Assembly: GCF_038449125.1 (NCBI RefSeq)
Contig: NZ_CP151800.1
Location: 344,406 to 408,405, forward strand
DNA: 64,000 nucleotides
Source of the DNA: Kosakonia sp. BYX6
Lineage (GTDB): Bacteria > Pseudomonadota > Gammaproteobacteria > Enterobacterales > Enterobacteriaceae
Direction: 5' to 3'
Of the stretch, positions 17,931-27,186 are shown piece by piece (position 1 is the first letter of the stretch; each line of letters starts with the position of its first letter). The translations under genes were made by a program, and so were the position numbers. The notes beneath the pieces were generated by a model. The model had not been told where the DNA came from, made no database searches, and saw nothing but the letters and a program-made list of their open reading frames with translations.

Positions 17931-18143
17931 TGACTTTGTGTCATCTCTCTGTCGCACAACCTTCAAAATTGCTATTCCATATTCCAAAAAATGGGGTATG
18001 TTTTAGCAGACTATGCTGCTCAGGCACGGGCAATATGGCTAATAACGACTATCATATTCTTTGCTTATGATGATAAGCGAAACAATGTGCCACACAACAA
18101 CATCACAACAAATGCAAAAACCATAACAATGGGGAATATCAGG

Positions 18144-19247
18144 ATGAAAATGAAGGGCAAAGCGTTACTGGCAGGATGTATTGCGTTAGCAATGAGCAAC
18201 GTGGCATTCGCCAAAGATATTAAAGTTGCCGTTGTTGGTGCTATGTCCGGTCCGGTTGCGCAGTATGGTGACCAGGAATTTACTGGTGCTGCGCAGGCTA
18301 TCGCAGACATCAATGCGAAGGGCGGCATCAAAGGCGACAAACTGGTTGCGGTGAAATATGACGATGCCTGTGACCCGAAACAAGCGGTTGCAGTAGCAAA
18401 CAAAGTGGTCAACGACGGCATCAAATATGTTATCGGTCACCTGTGCTCCTCTTCTACTCAGCCTGCGTCTGATATCTACGAAGACGAAGGTATTCTGATG
18501 ATCACGCCTGCTGCGACAGCGCCTGAGCTGACCGCGCGTGGTTACAAACTGACGCTGCGCACGACCGGCCTGGATTCCGACCAGGGCCCGACCGCCGCGA
18601 AATACATTCTGGACAGCGTGAAACCGCAGCGCATCGCGGTTATTCACGACAAACAGCAGTATGGTGAAGGTCTGGCGCGTGCCGTGCAGGATGGCCTGAA
18701 AAAAGGCGGCGCGAATGTGGTGTTCTTTGACGGTATCACCGCAGGCGAGAAAGATTTCTCTACGCTGGTGGCGCGTCTGAAGAAAGAGAATATCGATTTT
18801 GTTTATTACGGTGGCTACCACCCGGAAATGGGCCAGATCCTGCGCCAGTCTCGCGCTGCGGGCCTGAAAACCAAATTCATGGGGCCAGAAGGTGTGGCGA
18901 ACGTTTCGCTGTCCAACATCGCGGGTGAATCAGCGGAAGGCATGCTGGTCACCAAGCCGAAGAACTACGATCAGGTTCCGGCGAACAAACCGATTGTGGA
19001 CGCGATCAAAGGCAAGAAACAGGATCCGAGCGGCGCATTCGTGTGGACCACCTACGCCGCGCTGCAATCGCTGGCCGCTGGTCTGAACCAGTCTGATGAT
19101 CCGACAGAAATCGCGACTTACCTGAAAGGCCACACCGTGGATACCGTTATGGGGCCGTTGTCCTGGGATGAGAAGGGCGACCTGAAAGGGTTTGAGTTTG
19201 GTGTGTTTACGTGGCATGCGAACGGCACTGCAACTGATGCCAAGTAA
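18144..19247 (+). CDS. livJ: LivJ, Leu/Ile/Val periplasmic binding protein
   Basis: LivJ delivers branched-chain amino acids to the LivHMGF transporter. The start at 18144 gives 367 residues, as in E. coli, with a signal peptide ending ...NVAFA before [11 protein letters not shown] (cleavage after about residue 23). The mature protein is a type I periplasmic binding fold; the two cysteines in DDACDPK and GHLCSSST form the expected disulfide. The frame is open about 50 codons further upstream, but that AT-rich stretch reads like a leader, not protein. It is about 79% identical by eye to LivK in this window. It has its own promoter region (17930-18143) and ends at a REP pair. Lrp and leucine control is known in E. 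coli. Confidence 0.95.
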   Translation: MKMKGKALLAGCIALAMSNVAFAKDIKVAVVGAMSGPVAQYGDQEFTGAAQAIADINAKGGIKGDKLVAVKYDDACDPKQAVAVANKVVNDGIKYVIGHLCSSSTQPASDIYEDEGILMITPAATAPELTARGYKLTLRTTGLDSDQGPTAAKYILDSVKPQRIAVIHDKQQYGEGLARAVQDGLKKGGANVVFFDGITAGEKDFSTLVARLKKENIDFVYYGGYHPEMGQILRQSRAAGLKTKFMGPEGVANVSLSNIAGESAEGMLVTKPKNYDQVPANKPIVDAIKGKKQDPSGAFVWTTYAALQSLAAGLNQSDDPTEIATYLKGHTVDTVMGPLSWDEKGDLKGFEFGVFTWHANGTATDAK

Positions 19248-19257
19248 CTGATGTTAT

Positions 19258-19363
19258 GCCGGATGGCGCTAACGCTTATCCGGCCTACATTCGTGGTTAG
19301 GGATTTGAATAACCGGCCTACGTTCAGCGTCGTAGGCCGGATAAGGCGAAGCCGTCACCCGGC
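19258..19363. repeat. REP/BIME element between livJ and panZ
   Basis: Two REP units lie in opposite orientation: GCCGGATGGCGC... to ...TATCCGGCCTAC (19258-19288) and its inverted copy GTAGGCCGGATAAGG... to ...CACCCGGC (19332-19363). A partial CCGGCCTACG lies between them. Each folds into a long hairpin; together they close the livJ transcript and separate it from the convergent panZ. Confidence 0.9.
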
Positions 19364-19369
19364 ATTTTT

Positions 19370-19753
19370 TTAGCGTTTTTCCCAGCCGTTTTTCTGCGCC
19401 GTAAAACCCAATACTTGAGTAAAAGCGGCCATCACACTTCTGTCTTCCACGCCGACATCGGTTATCCACCAACTGGTGATGGCCGGGTTATCACGCATTA
19501 CTTCTTCCACTAAATATTTCCCCACACCGCGACGACGGGTGACATCGCGTACACGCAGTGAATCCAGCGCGCCTTCAGTGCCGCGTAACGTTACGCGAAC
19601 GGCCGCCAGCAAGCGATCGTTAAAGCGTGCCGCGTAAATCCGGTGCGTGTCGTCTACCTCAAGAGACGCGGGGGAGTACTCCGGCCAGACTTTTGCCAAA
19701 TCAATCTGATCCTGCTCGGTGAAGTTCACCAGTCGGATAATCGTCAATTTCAT
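19370..19753 (-). CDS. panZ: PanZ (PanM/YhhK), PanD maturation factor
   Basis: PanZ is a GNAT-fold protein that, with acetyl-CoA bound, triggers autocleavage of pro-PanD to its pyruvoyl form and also feedback-inhibits aspartate decarboxylase, so controlling beta-alanine and coenzyme A synthesis. The start at 19753 (MKLTIIRLVNFTEQD) gives 127 residues, identical in length to E. coli; a reading 9 codons longer is not conserved. The acetyl-CoA loop is RRRGVGKYL. It lies on the minus strand between livJ and livK, as in E. coli. Confidence 0.94.
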   Translation of the reverse strand: MKLTIIRLVNFTEQDQIDLAKVWPEYSPASLEVDDTHRIYAARFNDRLLAAVRVTLRGTEGALDSLRVRDVTRRRGVGKYLVEEVMRDNPAITSWWITDVGVEDRSVMAAFTQVLGFTAQKNGWEKR

Positions 19754-20180
19754 GTACAGCTTGTCCAAAACGCGAAACATAGTGTGAGTGTAATCAATTT
19801 CGCATAGCAGGGACGGAGAGATTTTTATTTTTGATTCAACAGGCGAATAGTTTTATCGCAGCCGCTCGGCTAGCGTGAAACGTTGGAGATCGAAAAACAG
19901 GCAGCATTTTAACCTAATTGGTAGCGTTTTATTCCGCTTTAAGTCCCGTTATTTTATGCTGATATCGGGACTTTTTTTGTTTATCTCGGATTAAATACAG
20001 AATATTATCTCTGCTTAATCGCCTGAAAAATAGAGGATTTAATGTGGTTTTTGCCAAAAGACTACGCTAAACCATTAAAGGCACAGGGAAAAACAGCGTT
20101 GTGCATTAAAAGTACAGAATGCTTTTTAACCATAAAAAAACAAAATATTCACACAACATCACGAATGGGGATCAAATCGA
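19754..20180 (+). promoter_or_regulatory. livK leader with promoter candidate and internal intrinsic terminator
   Basis: This 427-bp gap contains no protein gene I can support. A candidate promoter is TTGATT (19831-19836), 17 bp, TATCGC (19854-19859). About 80 bases after it comes a strong intrinsic terminator: AAGTCCCG (19941-19948), a 17-base loop, CGGGACTT (19966-19973) and seven T. Transcripts from that promoter would therefore stop about 200 bases before livK. Either this is an attenuator, or a short RNA of about 110 bases is made, and livK uses a later promoter. A GTG-started 39-codon frame (19875-19994) crosses the terminator but has no clear ribosome site. Confidence 0.55.
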
Positions 20181-21290
20181 ATGAAAAGGAACGCGAAGAC
20201 ATTTATCGCGGGAATGGTTGCACTTGCGATGTCTCACGCGGCCATGGCAAAGGATATTAAGGTTGCGGTTGTGGGTGCGATGTCCGGTCCGGTTGCTCAA
20301 TGGGGCGATATGGAATTCAACGGTGCGCGCCAGGCTATCGCAGATATCAACGCCAAAGGCGGAGTCAAAGGCGACAAACTGGTCGCCGTAGAATATGACG
20401 ACGCCTGTGACCCGAAACAAGCCGTTGCCGTCGCCAACAAAATCGTTAACGACGGCGTGCAATATGTCATTGGTCATCTCTGCTCATCATCCACACAGCC
20501 CGCTTCCGATATCTACGAAGACGAAGGCATTCTGATGATCACGCCCGGCGCGACCAACCCGGAACTGACCCAGCGCGGTTATCAACACATTATGCGCACC
20601 GCAGGGCTGGACTCCTCCCAAGGGCCGACCGCCGCGAAATACATTCTCAACACGGTGAAACCGCAGCGCATCGCGATCATTCATGATAAGCAGCAGTATG
20701 GCGAAGGCCTGGCGCGTTCCGTACAGGAAGGGCTGAAAGCTGGCAACGCGAATGTGGTGTTCTTCGACGGCATCACCGCGGGTGAGAAAGATTTTTCTGC
20801 ACTCGTTGCGCGCTTGAAAAAAGAAAATATCGATTTTGTCTACTACGGTGGTTATTACCCGGAGATGGGACAAATGCTGCGCCAGGCGCGCGCCAGTGGT
20901 CTGAAAACCCAATTTATGGGGCCGGAAGGCGTCGGTAACGCTTCGCTGTCGAATATCGCGGGCGATGCCGCCGAAGGTATGCTGGTTACCATGCCGAAGC
21001 GCTATGACCAGGATCCGGCGAATCAGAGTATTGTTAATACGCTGAAAGCACAGAAGAAAGATCCGAGCGGCCCGTATGTGTGGATCACTTACGCCGCTGT
21101 GCAGTCGTTGGCGACCGCGCTGGAACGCACCGGCAGCAGTGAGCCGCTGGCGCTTATCAAAGATTTAAAAGCCAACGGGGCTAAAACCGTTATAGGGCCG
21201 CTGAACTGGGATGAAAAAGGCGATCTGAAGGGATTTGAATTTGGTGTCTTCCAATGGCACGCCGATGGTTCGTCTTCCGTGGCGAAATAA
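20181..21290 (+). CDS. livK: LivK, leucine-specific periplasmic binding protein
   Basis: LivK is the leucine-specific binding protein of the LivHMGF transporter and a paralogue of LivJ. It has 369 residues as in E. coli, with a signal peptide ending ...SHAAMA before [11 protein letters not shown]. The ligand-site segment [12 protein letters not shown] and the DDACDPK cysteine are shared with LivJ. The sequence just before the start (CACAACATCACGAATGGGG) resembles that before livJ, in line with an old duplication. It heads the livKHMGF operon; a hairpin follows before livH. Confidence 0.95.
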   Translation: MKRNAKTFIAGMVALAMSHAAMAKDIKVAVVGAMSGPVAQWGDMEFNGARQAIADINAKGGVKGDKLVAVEYDDACDPKQAVAVANKIVNDGVQYVIGHLCSSSTQPASDIYEDEGILMITPGATNPELTQRGYQHIMRTAGLDSSQGPTAAKYILNTVKPQRIAIIHDKQQYGEGLARSVQEGLKAGNANVVFFDGITAGEKDFSALVARLKKENIDFVYYGGYYPEMGQMLRQARASGLKTQFMGPEGVGNASLSNIAGDAAEGMLVTMPKRYDQDPANQSIVNTLKAQKKDPSGPYVWITYAAVQSLATALERTGSSEPLALIKDLKANGAKTVIGPLNWDEKGDLKGFEFGVFQWHADGSSSVAK

Positions 21291-21300
21291 CTGTCATCCC

Positions 21301-21327
21301 TCTCTCCGGGCGCAACGTTCGGAGAGA
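21301..21327 (+). promoter_or_regulatory. Hairpin between livK and livH
   Basis: TCTCTCCG (21301-21308) pairs with CGGAGAGA (21320-21327). There is no T run, so it is not a strong terminator. It may protect the 3' end of livK mRNA and help make the binding protein in excess over the membrane subunits (inference). Confidence 0.5.
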
Positions 21328-21344
21328 TTCAAGAAGGTTATGTT

Positions 21345-22271
21345 ATGTCCGAGCAGTTTCTCTATTTCTTGCAACAGATGTTTAACGGCGTAACGCTGGG
21401 AAGCACCTACGCATTGATCGCCATCGGTTACACCATGGTTTACGGCATTATCGGCATGATTAACTTCGCCCACGGCGAGGTCTACATGATCGGTAGTTAT
21501 GTCTCCTTTATGATTATCGCCGCGCTCATGATGATGGGCATTGACACCAGTTGGCTGCTAGTGGCTGCGGGCTTCGTCGGCGCCATCGTCATTGCCAGCG
21601 CCTACGGTTGGAGCATTGAACGAGTGGCCTATCGCCCGGTGCGCAGCTCCAAGCGCCTGATTGCGCTGATCTCCGCCATCGGTATGTCCATCTTCTTGCA
21701 AAACTACGTCAGCCTGACCGAAGGTTCGCGCGATGTGGCGTTGCCGAGCCTGTTTAACGGCCAGTGGACGGTGGGCAGCAGCGAAAACTTCGCCGCCACA
21801 ATCACTACCATGCAGTTGGTTATCTGGATCGTCACCTTTGTCGCCATGCTGGCGCTGACGGTGTTTATCCGTTATTCCCGCATGGGCCGCGCGTGCCGTG
21901 CGTGTGCGGAAGATTTGAAAATGGCCAGCCTGTTAGGCATCAACACTGACCGCGTTATTGCGTTGACCTTCGTGATCGGCGCGGCAATGGCGGCGGTTGC
22001 GGGCGTGCTGCTCGGCCAGTTCTACGGTGTTATCAACCCGTATATCGGTTTTATGGCGGGCATGAAGGCCTTCACCGCAGCCGTTCTAGGCGGGATCGGC
22101 AGCATTCCTGGCGCGATGATCGGCGGCCTGATTTTAGGCGTGGCGGAAGCCCTCTCTTCGGCGTACTTGAGCACCGAATATAAAGATGTGGTCTCGTTCG
22201 CGCTGTTGATCGTGGTGCTGCTGGTGATGCCGACCGGCATTCTGGGTCGCCCGGAGGTTGAAAAAGTATGA
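21345..22271 (+). CDS. livH: LivH, branched-chain amino acid ABC permease
   Basis: LivH is one of the two membrane subunits of the high-affinity Leu/Ile/Val importer. The 308 residues match E. coli in length, with about eight hydrophobic helices, the early [11 protein letters not shown] motif of the family and the cytoplasmic coupling region around [17 protein letters not shown] good AAGAAGG ribosome site precedes the ATG. It overlaps livM by 4 bp. Confidence 0.96.
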   Translation: MSEQFLYFLQQMFNGVTLGSTYALIAIGYTMVYGIIGMINFAHGEVYMIGSYVSFMIIAALMMMGIDTSWLLVAAGFVGAIVIASAYGWSIERVAYRPVRSSKRLIALISAIGMSIFLQNYVSLTEGSRDVALPSLFNGQWTVGSSENFAATITTMQLVIWIVTFVAMLALTVFIRYSRMGRACRACAEDLKMASLLGINTDRVIALTFVIGAAMAAVAGVLLGQFYGVINPYIGFMAGMKAFTAAVLGGIGSIPGAMIGGLILGVAEALSSAYLSTEYKDVVSFALLIVVLLVMPTGILGRPEVEKV

Positions 22272-23545
22272 AACCGATGCATTTTGCGATGGCGCTGCTT
22301 TCCGCCGTCATGTTCTTCATCCTGGCGGGCGTTTTTATGGGCGTCCAACTGGAGCTGGATGGCACCAAACTGGTGGTTGATACTGCGGCGGATATCCGCT
22401 GGCAGTGGATCTTTATCGGCACCGCAGTGGTTTTCTTTTTCCAGTTACTGCGTCCCGTTTTCCAGAAAAGCCTCAAGGGTGTTTCCGGGCCGAAATTTGT
22501 CTTGCCTGCGATTGATGGCTCGACGGTAAAACAGAAACTGTTCCTGCTGGCGCTGTTGGTGATCGCCGTGGCGTGGCCGTTTATGGTGTCGCGCGGCACG
22601 GTGGATATCGCCACCATGACGATGATTTATATCATCCTCGGCCTGGGCCTGAACGTGGTTGTGGGTCTTTCTGGCCTGCTGGTGCTGGGTTACGGCGGTT
22701 TTTACGCTATCGGCGCGTACACCTTTGCGCTGCTGAACCACTATTACGGCCTCGGCTTCTGGACCTGCCTGCCGCTCGCCGGGCTGGTGTCTGCCGCCGC
22801 CGGTTTCCTGCTTGGCTTCCCGGTGCTGCGTTTGCGTGGCGACTATCTGGCGATTGTGACGCTGGGTTTCGGCGAAATCGTGCGTATTTTGCTGCTCAAT
22901 AACACCGAAGTGACCGGTGGTCCGAACGGCATCAGTCAGATCCCTAAACCAACGCTGTTTGGCCTGGAGTTCAGCCGTTCCGCGCGTGAAGGCGGCTGGG
23001 ATACGTTCAGTAACTTCTTTAACGTGAAATACGATCCGAGCGACCGCGTGGTGTTCCTTTACCTCGTGGCGCTGCTGTTGGTGGTGCTGACGCTGTTCGT
23101 GATTAACCGCCTGCTGCGTATGCCTTTGGGCCGCGCGTGGGAAGCGCTGCGCGAAGATGAAATCGCCTGCCGCTCGCTGGGCCTCAACCCGACGCGCATC
23201 AAGCTGACGGCATTTACCATCAGCGCCGCGTTCGCCGGTTTTGCCGGAACGCTGTTTGCCGCTCGCCAGGGCTTTGTCAGCCCGGAATCTTTCACCTTCG
23301 CCGAATCCGCGTTTGTTCTGGCGATTGTGGTGCTGGGCGGTATGGGCTCGCAGTTTGCGGTGATCCTCGCGGCGATTTTGCTGGTGGTTTCTCGTGAATT
23401 GATGCGTGACTTCAATGAATACAGCATGTTGATGCTGGGTGGTTTGATGGTACTGATGATGATCTGGCGTCCGCAAGGCTTGCTGCCGATGACCCGTCCG
23501 CAGTTGAAATTGAAAAACGGGCAAGCGAAAGGAGAGCAGGCATGA
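22268..23545 (+). CDS. livM: LivM, branched-chain amino acid ABC permease
   Basis: LivM is the second membrane subunit of the Leu/Ile/Val importer and pairs with LivH. The 425 residues begin with a hydrophobic N-terminal extension ([18 protein letters not shown]), then the family core with [19 protein letters not shown] and the coupling helix [19 protein letters not shown]. The reverse strand carries a long open frame (22445-23554), which is a composition artefact. It overlaps livH and livG by 4 bp each. Confidence 0.96.
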   Translation: MKPMHFAMALLSAVMFFILAGVFMGVQLELDGTKLVVDTAADIRWQWIFIGTAVVFFFQLLRPVFQKSLKGVSGPKFVLPAIDGSTVKQKLFLLALLVIAVAWPFMVSRGTVDIATMTMIYIILGLGLNVVVGLSGLLVLGYGGFYAIGAYTFALLNHYYGLGFWTCLPLAGLVSAAAGFLLGFPVLRLRGDYLAIVTLGFGEIVRILLLNNTEVTGGPNGISQIPKPTLFGLEFSRSAREGGWDTFSNFFNVKYDPSDRVVFLYLVALLLVVLTLFVINRLLRMPLGRAWEALREDEIACRSLGLNPTRIKLTAFTISAAFAGFAGTLFAARQGFVSPESFTFAESAFVLAIVVLGGMGSQFAVILAAILLVVSRELMRDFNEYSMLMLGGLMVLMMIWRPQGLLPMTRPQLKLKNGQAKGEQA

Positions 23546-24309
23546 GTCAGCCATTGTTATCCGTAAACGGCCTGATGATGCGTTTTGGCGGCCTGCTGGC
23601 CGTGAACAACGTCGCGCTGGAACTGCGTTCGCAGGAGATTGTCTCGCTGATTGGCCCGAACGGCGCAGGTAAAACCACGGTGTTCAACTGTCTTACCGGT
23701 TTTTATAAACCGACCGGCGGCACCATTATGCTGCGCGACCAGCATCTCGCAGGGCTGCCTGGCCAGCAAATCGCGCGCATGGGCGTGGTGCGCACGTTCC
23801 AGCATGTTCGCCTGTTCCGTGAAATGACGGTGATTGAAAACCTGCTGGTGGCGCAACATCAGCAACTGAAAACCGGCGTTTTCTCCGGTCTGCTGAAAAC
23901 CCCGGCCTTTCGTCGCGCGCAGAGTGAAGCGCTGGATCGCGCAGCCACCTGGCTCGACCGAATCGGTTTGCTAGCCCATGCAAACCGCCAGGCCAGCAAC
24001 CTCGCTTACGGTGATCAGCGTCGTCTTGAAATTGTCCGCTGCATGGTGACACAGCCGGAAATCCTGATGCTGGATGAACCTGCGGCAGGGCTGAACCCGA
24101 AAGAGACGAAAGAACTGGACGAGTTGATTGTCGAGCTGCGTAACCATCACAACACCACGATTCTGCTAATTGAGCATGATATGAAACTGGTGATGGGTAT
24201 TTCTGACAGGATTTATGTGGTGAACCAGGGAACGCCGTTGGCGAACGGGACGCCGGAAGAAATTCGTAACAATCCGGACGTGATCCGCGCATACCTGGGT
24301 GAGGCATAA
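23542..24309 (+). CDS. livG: LivG, branched-chain amino acid ABC ATPase
   Basis: LivG is one of the two ATPases that drive LivHM. The 255-residue protein has Walker A GPNGAGKT near residue 37, the degenerate signature [11 protein letters not shown] typical of LivG, and Walker [12 protein letters not shown]. It overlaps livM by 4 bp, and its stop is 1 bp before the livF start. Confidence 0.96.
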   Translation: MSQPLLSVNGLMMRFGGLLAVNNVALELRSQEIVSLIGPNGAGKTTVFNCLTGFYKPTGGTIMLRDQHLAGLPGQQIARMGVVRTFQHVRLFREMTVIENLLVAQHQQLKTGVFSGLLKTPAFRRAQSEALDRAATWLDRIGLLAHANRQASNLAYGDQRRLEIVRCMVTQPEILMLDEPAAGLNPKETKELDELIVELRNHHNTTILLIEHDMKLVMGISDRIYVVNQGTPLANGTPEEIRNNPDVIRAYLGEA

Positions 24310-24310
24310 G

Positions 24311-25024
24311 ATGGAAAAAGTGATGTTATCTTTTGACAAAGTCAGTGCTCACTACGGCAAAATCCAGGCGCTGCATAATGTCAGTCTGCATATTAATCAG
24401 GGCGAAATCGTCACCCTGATTGGCGCGAACGGCGCGGGTAAAACCACGCTGCTCGGTACGCTCTGCGGCGATCCGCGGGCGAGCAGCGGACAAATTGTGT
24501 TTGATGGCAAAGAGATTACCGACTGGCAGACCGCAAAAATCATGCGCGAAGCGGTGGCGATTGTGCCGGAAGGACGCCGCGTTTTCTCACGTATGACCGT
24601 TGAAGAGAACCTGGCGATGGGTGGCTTTTTTGCCGACCGCGATCAGTATCAATCCCGTATCAAATGGGTTTATGAGCTGTTTCCACGCTTGCATGAACGC
24701 CGAATCCAGCGGGCGGGTACCATGTCCGGTGGTGAGCAACAGATGTTGGCGATTGGCCGTGCGTTGATGAGCCAGCCGCGTTTGTTGCTGCTGGATGAAC
24801 CTTCGCTGGGGCTCGCGCCGATCATCATTCAGCAGATCTTCGACACCATCGAACAACTGCGTAAAGAAGGGATGACCATCTTCCTCGTCGAGCAGAACGC
24901 TAACCAGGCGCTGAAGCTCGCCGATCGCGGCTATGTGCTGGAAAACGGCCACGTGGTGCTGGAAGATACCGGCGAAGCGTTGCTGGCGAACGAAGCCGTG
25001 CGCAGTGCTTATCTGGGTGGGTAA
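24311..25024 (+). CDS. livF: LivF, branched-chain amino acid ABC ATPase
   Basis: LivF is the second ATPase of the importer. Starting at 24311 (MEKVMLSFDKVSAHYG) it has 237 residues as in E. coli; a frame 4 codons longer is not used by the family. Walker A is GANGAGKT, the signature MSGGEQQ and Walker B LLLDEPSLGLAP. It is the last gene of livKHMGF and is followed by a strong terminator at 25046-25073. Confidence 0.96.
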   Translation: MEKVMLSFDKVSAHYGKIQALHNVSLHINQGEIVTLIGANGAGKTTLLGTLCGDPRASSGQIVFDGKEITDWQTAKIMREAVAIVPEGRRVFSRMTVEENLAMGGFFADRDQYQSRIKWVYELFPRLHERRIQRAGTMSGGEQQMLAIGRALMSQPRLLLLDEPSLGLAPIIIQQIFDTIEQLRKEGMTIFLVEQNANQALKLADRGYVLENGHVVLEDTGEALLANEAVRSAYLGG

Positions 25025-25045
25025 TTCGTTGTCGTAAAAACTTCA

Positions 25046-25073
25046 AAACCGGTCTCAAAAGGACCGGTTTTTT
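25046..25073 (+). terminator. Intrinsic terminator of the liv operon
   Basis: AAACCGGTC (25046-25054), loop TCAAAAG, GACCGGTTT (25062-25070) and a run of six T; 22 bp after the livF stop. Confidence 0.93.
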
Positions 25074-25182
25074 GTCTGAAAAACACCCGGCTGCGATGCT
25101 GCCAGATTGTTTGATGGGATATGATGCGCGCGGCGCTTGAGGCTTTTTGCCTCATGGCGGTTTGTAGAACGTTGTGCGGCAG

Positions 25183-25239
25183 AAAGAAGAAAGCCCCGAG
25201 TTATTTTTCAATTAACCCGAGGCTATCCGAATGCCTGAG
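25183..25239 (-). ncRNA. sok: Sok-type antisense RNA of the hok locus
   Basis: On the minus strand, TTGCCT (25274-25269), a 17-bp spacer and TAGTCT (25251-25246) form a promoter whose expected start is near 25239. The RNA would run through the mok start codon (25231) and its upstream region and end at a hairpin made of AGCCTCGGGTTA (25224-25213) and TAACTCGGGGCT (25203-25192) followed by TTCTTCTTT. The length of about 57 bases and the position antisense to the mok start fit chromosomal Sok RNAs such as SokC. It should block mok, and hence hok, translation. Confidence 0.75.
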
Positions 25240-25446
25240 AACATCAGACTAGCCTCTTACCCGCCGAAAGGCAAGGAGCCGAAGGCTATGAAGCAACCGC
25301 AAGAAACCCTGATCTGGTGCGTATTCATCCTGTGTTTCACACTGTTGATATTCACTTACCTGACGCGGAAATCGCTGTGTGAAATCCGCTATAAGGATAC
25401 CGATCGGGAGGTGGCCGCTTTCATGGCTTACGAATCCGGTAAGTAG
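25231..25446 (+). CDS. mok: Mok, overlapping frame that couples hok translation
   Basis: The 71-codon frame beginning ATGCCTGAG at 25231 reads in frame into hok, as in the chromosomal mokC/hokC pair. In the R1 paradigm translation of mok is needed to open the hok start. Its beginning is covered by the Sok antisense RNA. Upstream, TGAGGC (25138-25143) and GCCTCA (25149-25154) form the small hairpin usually found at the 5' end of hok mRNA, so transcription probably starts near 25130. Whether the long form itself is a stable protein is unknown. Confidence 0.6.
   Translation: MPENIRLASYPPKGKEPKAMKQPQETLIWCVFILCFTLLIFTYLTRKSLCEIRYKDTDREVAAFMAYESGK
25288..25446 (+). CDS. hok: Hok/Gef-family type I toxin
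   Basis: This 52-residue toxin of the Hok/Gef family has a single membrane helix (about residues 8-25), followed by the conserved R-K-x-L-C-E motif (Leu30-Cys31-Glu32) and a C-terminal [10 protein letters not shown] stretch. Such proteins insert in the inner membrane and collapse the membrane potential when overproduced. Translation is expected to be held off by Sok RNA and by folding of the mRNA. The locus lies between livF and ugpB, where E. coli K-12 has none, and all the usual parts (5' hairpin, mok, sok, 3' foldback hairpin) are present, so it looks intact. Confidence 0.88.
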   Translation: MKQPQETLIWCVFILCFTLLIFTYLTRKSLCEIRYKDTDREVAAFMAYESGK

Positions 25447-25454
25447 CAACCTGG

Positions 25455-25557
25455 GGCAGGGAGCAATCCCTGCCTTTCAGGTCGTGATGAAGTCAGGACA
25501 TAGTGCCCGAGCGCCTTTATAAAGGGCTTCTCTGTTTGCAGGGAAGCCCTTTTGCTT
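25455..25557 (+). terminator. hok mRNA 3' structures and terminator
   Basis: Just after hok there is a perfect hairpin GGCAGGGA (25455-25462), GCAA, TCCCTGCC (25467-25474). Further on AAAGGGCTTC (25521-25530) pairs with GAAGCCCTTT (25543-25552), followed by a T-rich tail; this is the likely transcript end. The 3' end of hok mRNAs folds back on the leader to keep the full-length message silent; that role is inferred. Confidence 0.7.
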
Positions 25558-25644
25558 TTTCGGTATAGCCGAAACGTATCCCTGATTTTCCGCCATTTTT
25601 CCTTCACCGTTTCATCATCCCAGCGACATTTTCCTGACGCCTGG

Positions 25645-25697
25645 TTGTCATCTATTTGTAATTAAATAGTTATTTTTCTGTCATTCGAGCGTGTCAT
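25645..25697 (+). promoter_or_regulatory. Pho boxes upstream of ugpB
   Basis: TTGTCAT (25645-25651), 4 bp and TTGTAAT (25656-25662) form a good PhoB box. CTGTCAT (25678-25684) with GTGTCAT (25691-25697) gives a second, less regular one. This fits the known PhoB control of ugp in E. coli under phosphate starvation. The rest of the 310-bp gap before ugpB holds the hok terminator and nothing else I recognise. Confidence 0.75.
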
Positions 25698-25756
25698 GTT
25701 ACCTCGCGAGCATAAAAGCGTGATATCGCGCATCCCGTATAACAAGAGAGAGCACA

Positions 25757-27073
25757 ATGACAACGTTACGACATACAGCTTTGGGTCTGGCGATGGGATT
25801 AGTTTTTGCAGGCAACGCCATGGCCGCAACCACCATTCCGTTCTGGCATTCAATGGAAGGGGAGTTAGGTAAAGAAGTTGACTCCCTGGCGCAACGTTTC
25901 AATGAAACCCACCCGGATTACAAAATCGTGCCGGTGTACAAAGGCAACTACGAGCAGAGCCTGAGCGCCGGTATCGCCGCTTTCCGTACCGGCAACGCGC
26001 CGGCCATTTTGCAGGTTTATGAAGTGGGTACCGCCACCATGATGGCCTCGAAAGCCATCAAACCGGTGTATCAGGTATTTAAAGATGCGGGCATCAACTT
26101 TGACGAAAGCCAGTTTGTACCGACCGTTTCTGGCTATTACACCGATTCTAAAACCGGCCATTTGCTCTCTCAGCCGTTTAACAGCTCCACGCCGGTGCTT
26201 TATTACAACAAAGACGCCTTTAAAAAAGCGGGCCTGAACCCGGATCAGCCGCCGAAGACCTGGCAGGATCTGGCCGAGTACACCGCCAAACTGAAAGCCG
26301 CTGGGATGAAATGTGGTTACGCCAGTGGCTGGCAGGGCTGGATCCAGATTGAAAACTTCAGCGCCTGGCACGGCCTGCCGGTAGCGACCAAAAATAACGG
26401 TTTTGACGGTACTGACGCGGTGTTGGAATTCAATAAACCGGAACAGGTAAAACATATCGCCATGCTGGAAGAGCTGAACAAAAAAGGCGATTTCAGCTAC
26501 TTCGGTCGTAAAGACGAATCCACCGAGAAGTTTTACAACGGCGATTGCGCCATCACCACCGCCTCTTCCGGTTCGCTGGCGGATATCCGCCACTACGCCA
26601 AATTTAACTACGGCGTTGGCATGATGCCCTACGATGCGAACGTAAAAGGCGCGCCGCAGAACGCCATTATCGGCGGAGCAAGTTTGTGGGTGATGCAGGG
26701 TAAAGACGATGCGACTTACAAAGGCGTGGCGCAGTTCCTCGACTTCCTGACGAAACCGGAAAATGCCGCCGAATGGCACCAGAAAACCGGTTACCTGCCA
26801 ATCACCACTGCGGCCTATGATTTGACGCGTCAGCAGGGCTTTTATGACAAAAATCCAGGTGCCGATATCGCGACGCGCCAGATGCTGAACAAGCCGCCGT
26901 TGGCGTTCACCAAAGGTATGCGTCTGGGCAACATGCCGCAGATCCGCACCCTTGTTGATGAAGAACTGGAAAGCGTATGGACCGGCAAGAAAACCCCGCA
27001 GCAAGCACTGGATTCCGCAGTTGAACGCGGTAACCAACTGCTGCGTCGCTTCGAGCAGTCGACAAAGTCTTAA
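25757..27073 (+). CDS. ugpB: UgpB, sn-glycerol-3-phosphate periplasmic binding protein
   Basis: UgpB captures sn-glycerol-3-phosphate and glycerophosphodiesters in the periplasm for the UgpAEC importer. The 438 residues match E. coli in length. A signal peptide ends ...GNAMA before [10 protein letters not shown]. The body is a family 1 solute-binding fold with the GSLADIR and GGASLWVM segments. It is first in ugpBAECQ behind Pho boxes, and is followed by a REP-containing hairpin that may favour its expression over the membrane genes. A 390-codon frame on the reverse strand is a shadow. Confidence 0.96.
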   Translation: MTTLRHTALGLAMGLVFAGNAMAATTIPFWHSMEGELGKEVDSLAQRFNETHPDYKIVPVYKGNYEQSLSAGIAAFRTGNAPAILQVYEVGTATMMASKAIKPVYQVFKDAGINFDESQFVPTVSGYYTDSKTGHLLSQPFNSSTPVLYYNKDAFKKAGLNPDQPPKTWQDLAEYTAKLKAAGMKCGYASGWQGWIQIENFSAWHGLPVATKNNGFDGTDAVLEFNKPEQVKHIAMLEELNKKGDFSYFGRKDESTEKFYNGDCAITTASSGSLADIRHYAKFNYGVGMMPYDANVKGAPQNAIIGGASLWVMQGKDDATYKGVAQFLDFLTKPENAAEWHQKTGYLPITTAAYDLTRQQGFYDKNPGADIATRQMLNKPPLAFTKGMRLGNMPQIRTLVDEELESVWTGKKTPQQALDSAVERGNQLLRRFEQSTKS

Positions 27074-27080
27074 TTAAAAA

Positions 27081-27163
27081 AAGCCGGGTAGCGCTTTGAT
27101 TGCCGGATGGCGCGGGCGCTTATCCGGCCTACAAGCCCGGCAAATGCGATCCTGCTACTCGGC
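27081..27163 (+). repeat. REP element inside a larger hairpin between ugpB and ugpA
   Basis: A REP unit (27102-27133, starting GCCGGATGGCGC and ending TATCCGGCCTAC) is enclosed by outer arms AGCCGGGTAGC (27081-27091) and GCTACTCGGC (27154-27163), the latter followed by GTTTTCTT. It lies within the operon, so it is likely a 3' stabiliser and partial terminator for ugpB mRNA. Confidence 0.8.
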
Positions 27164-27186
27164 GTTTTCTTAAAAAGAGCCTGTTT

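Noticed and set aside
17991..18143. In-frame open extension of about 50 codons upstream of livJ
   Set aside because: It places a signal peptide in the middle of the protein, is AT-rich and contains the promoter/leader region; the conserved start at 18144 gives the exact family length.
22445..23554. 369-codon open frame antisense to livM
   Set aside because: Low-complexity His/Gln/Arg-rich translation with no recognisable domain; shadow of livM.
25865..27037. 390-codon open frame antisense to ugpB
   Set aside because: Composition artefact opposite a clear UgpB gene; no ribosome site or promoter supports it.
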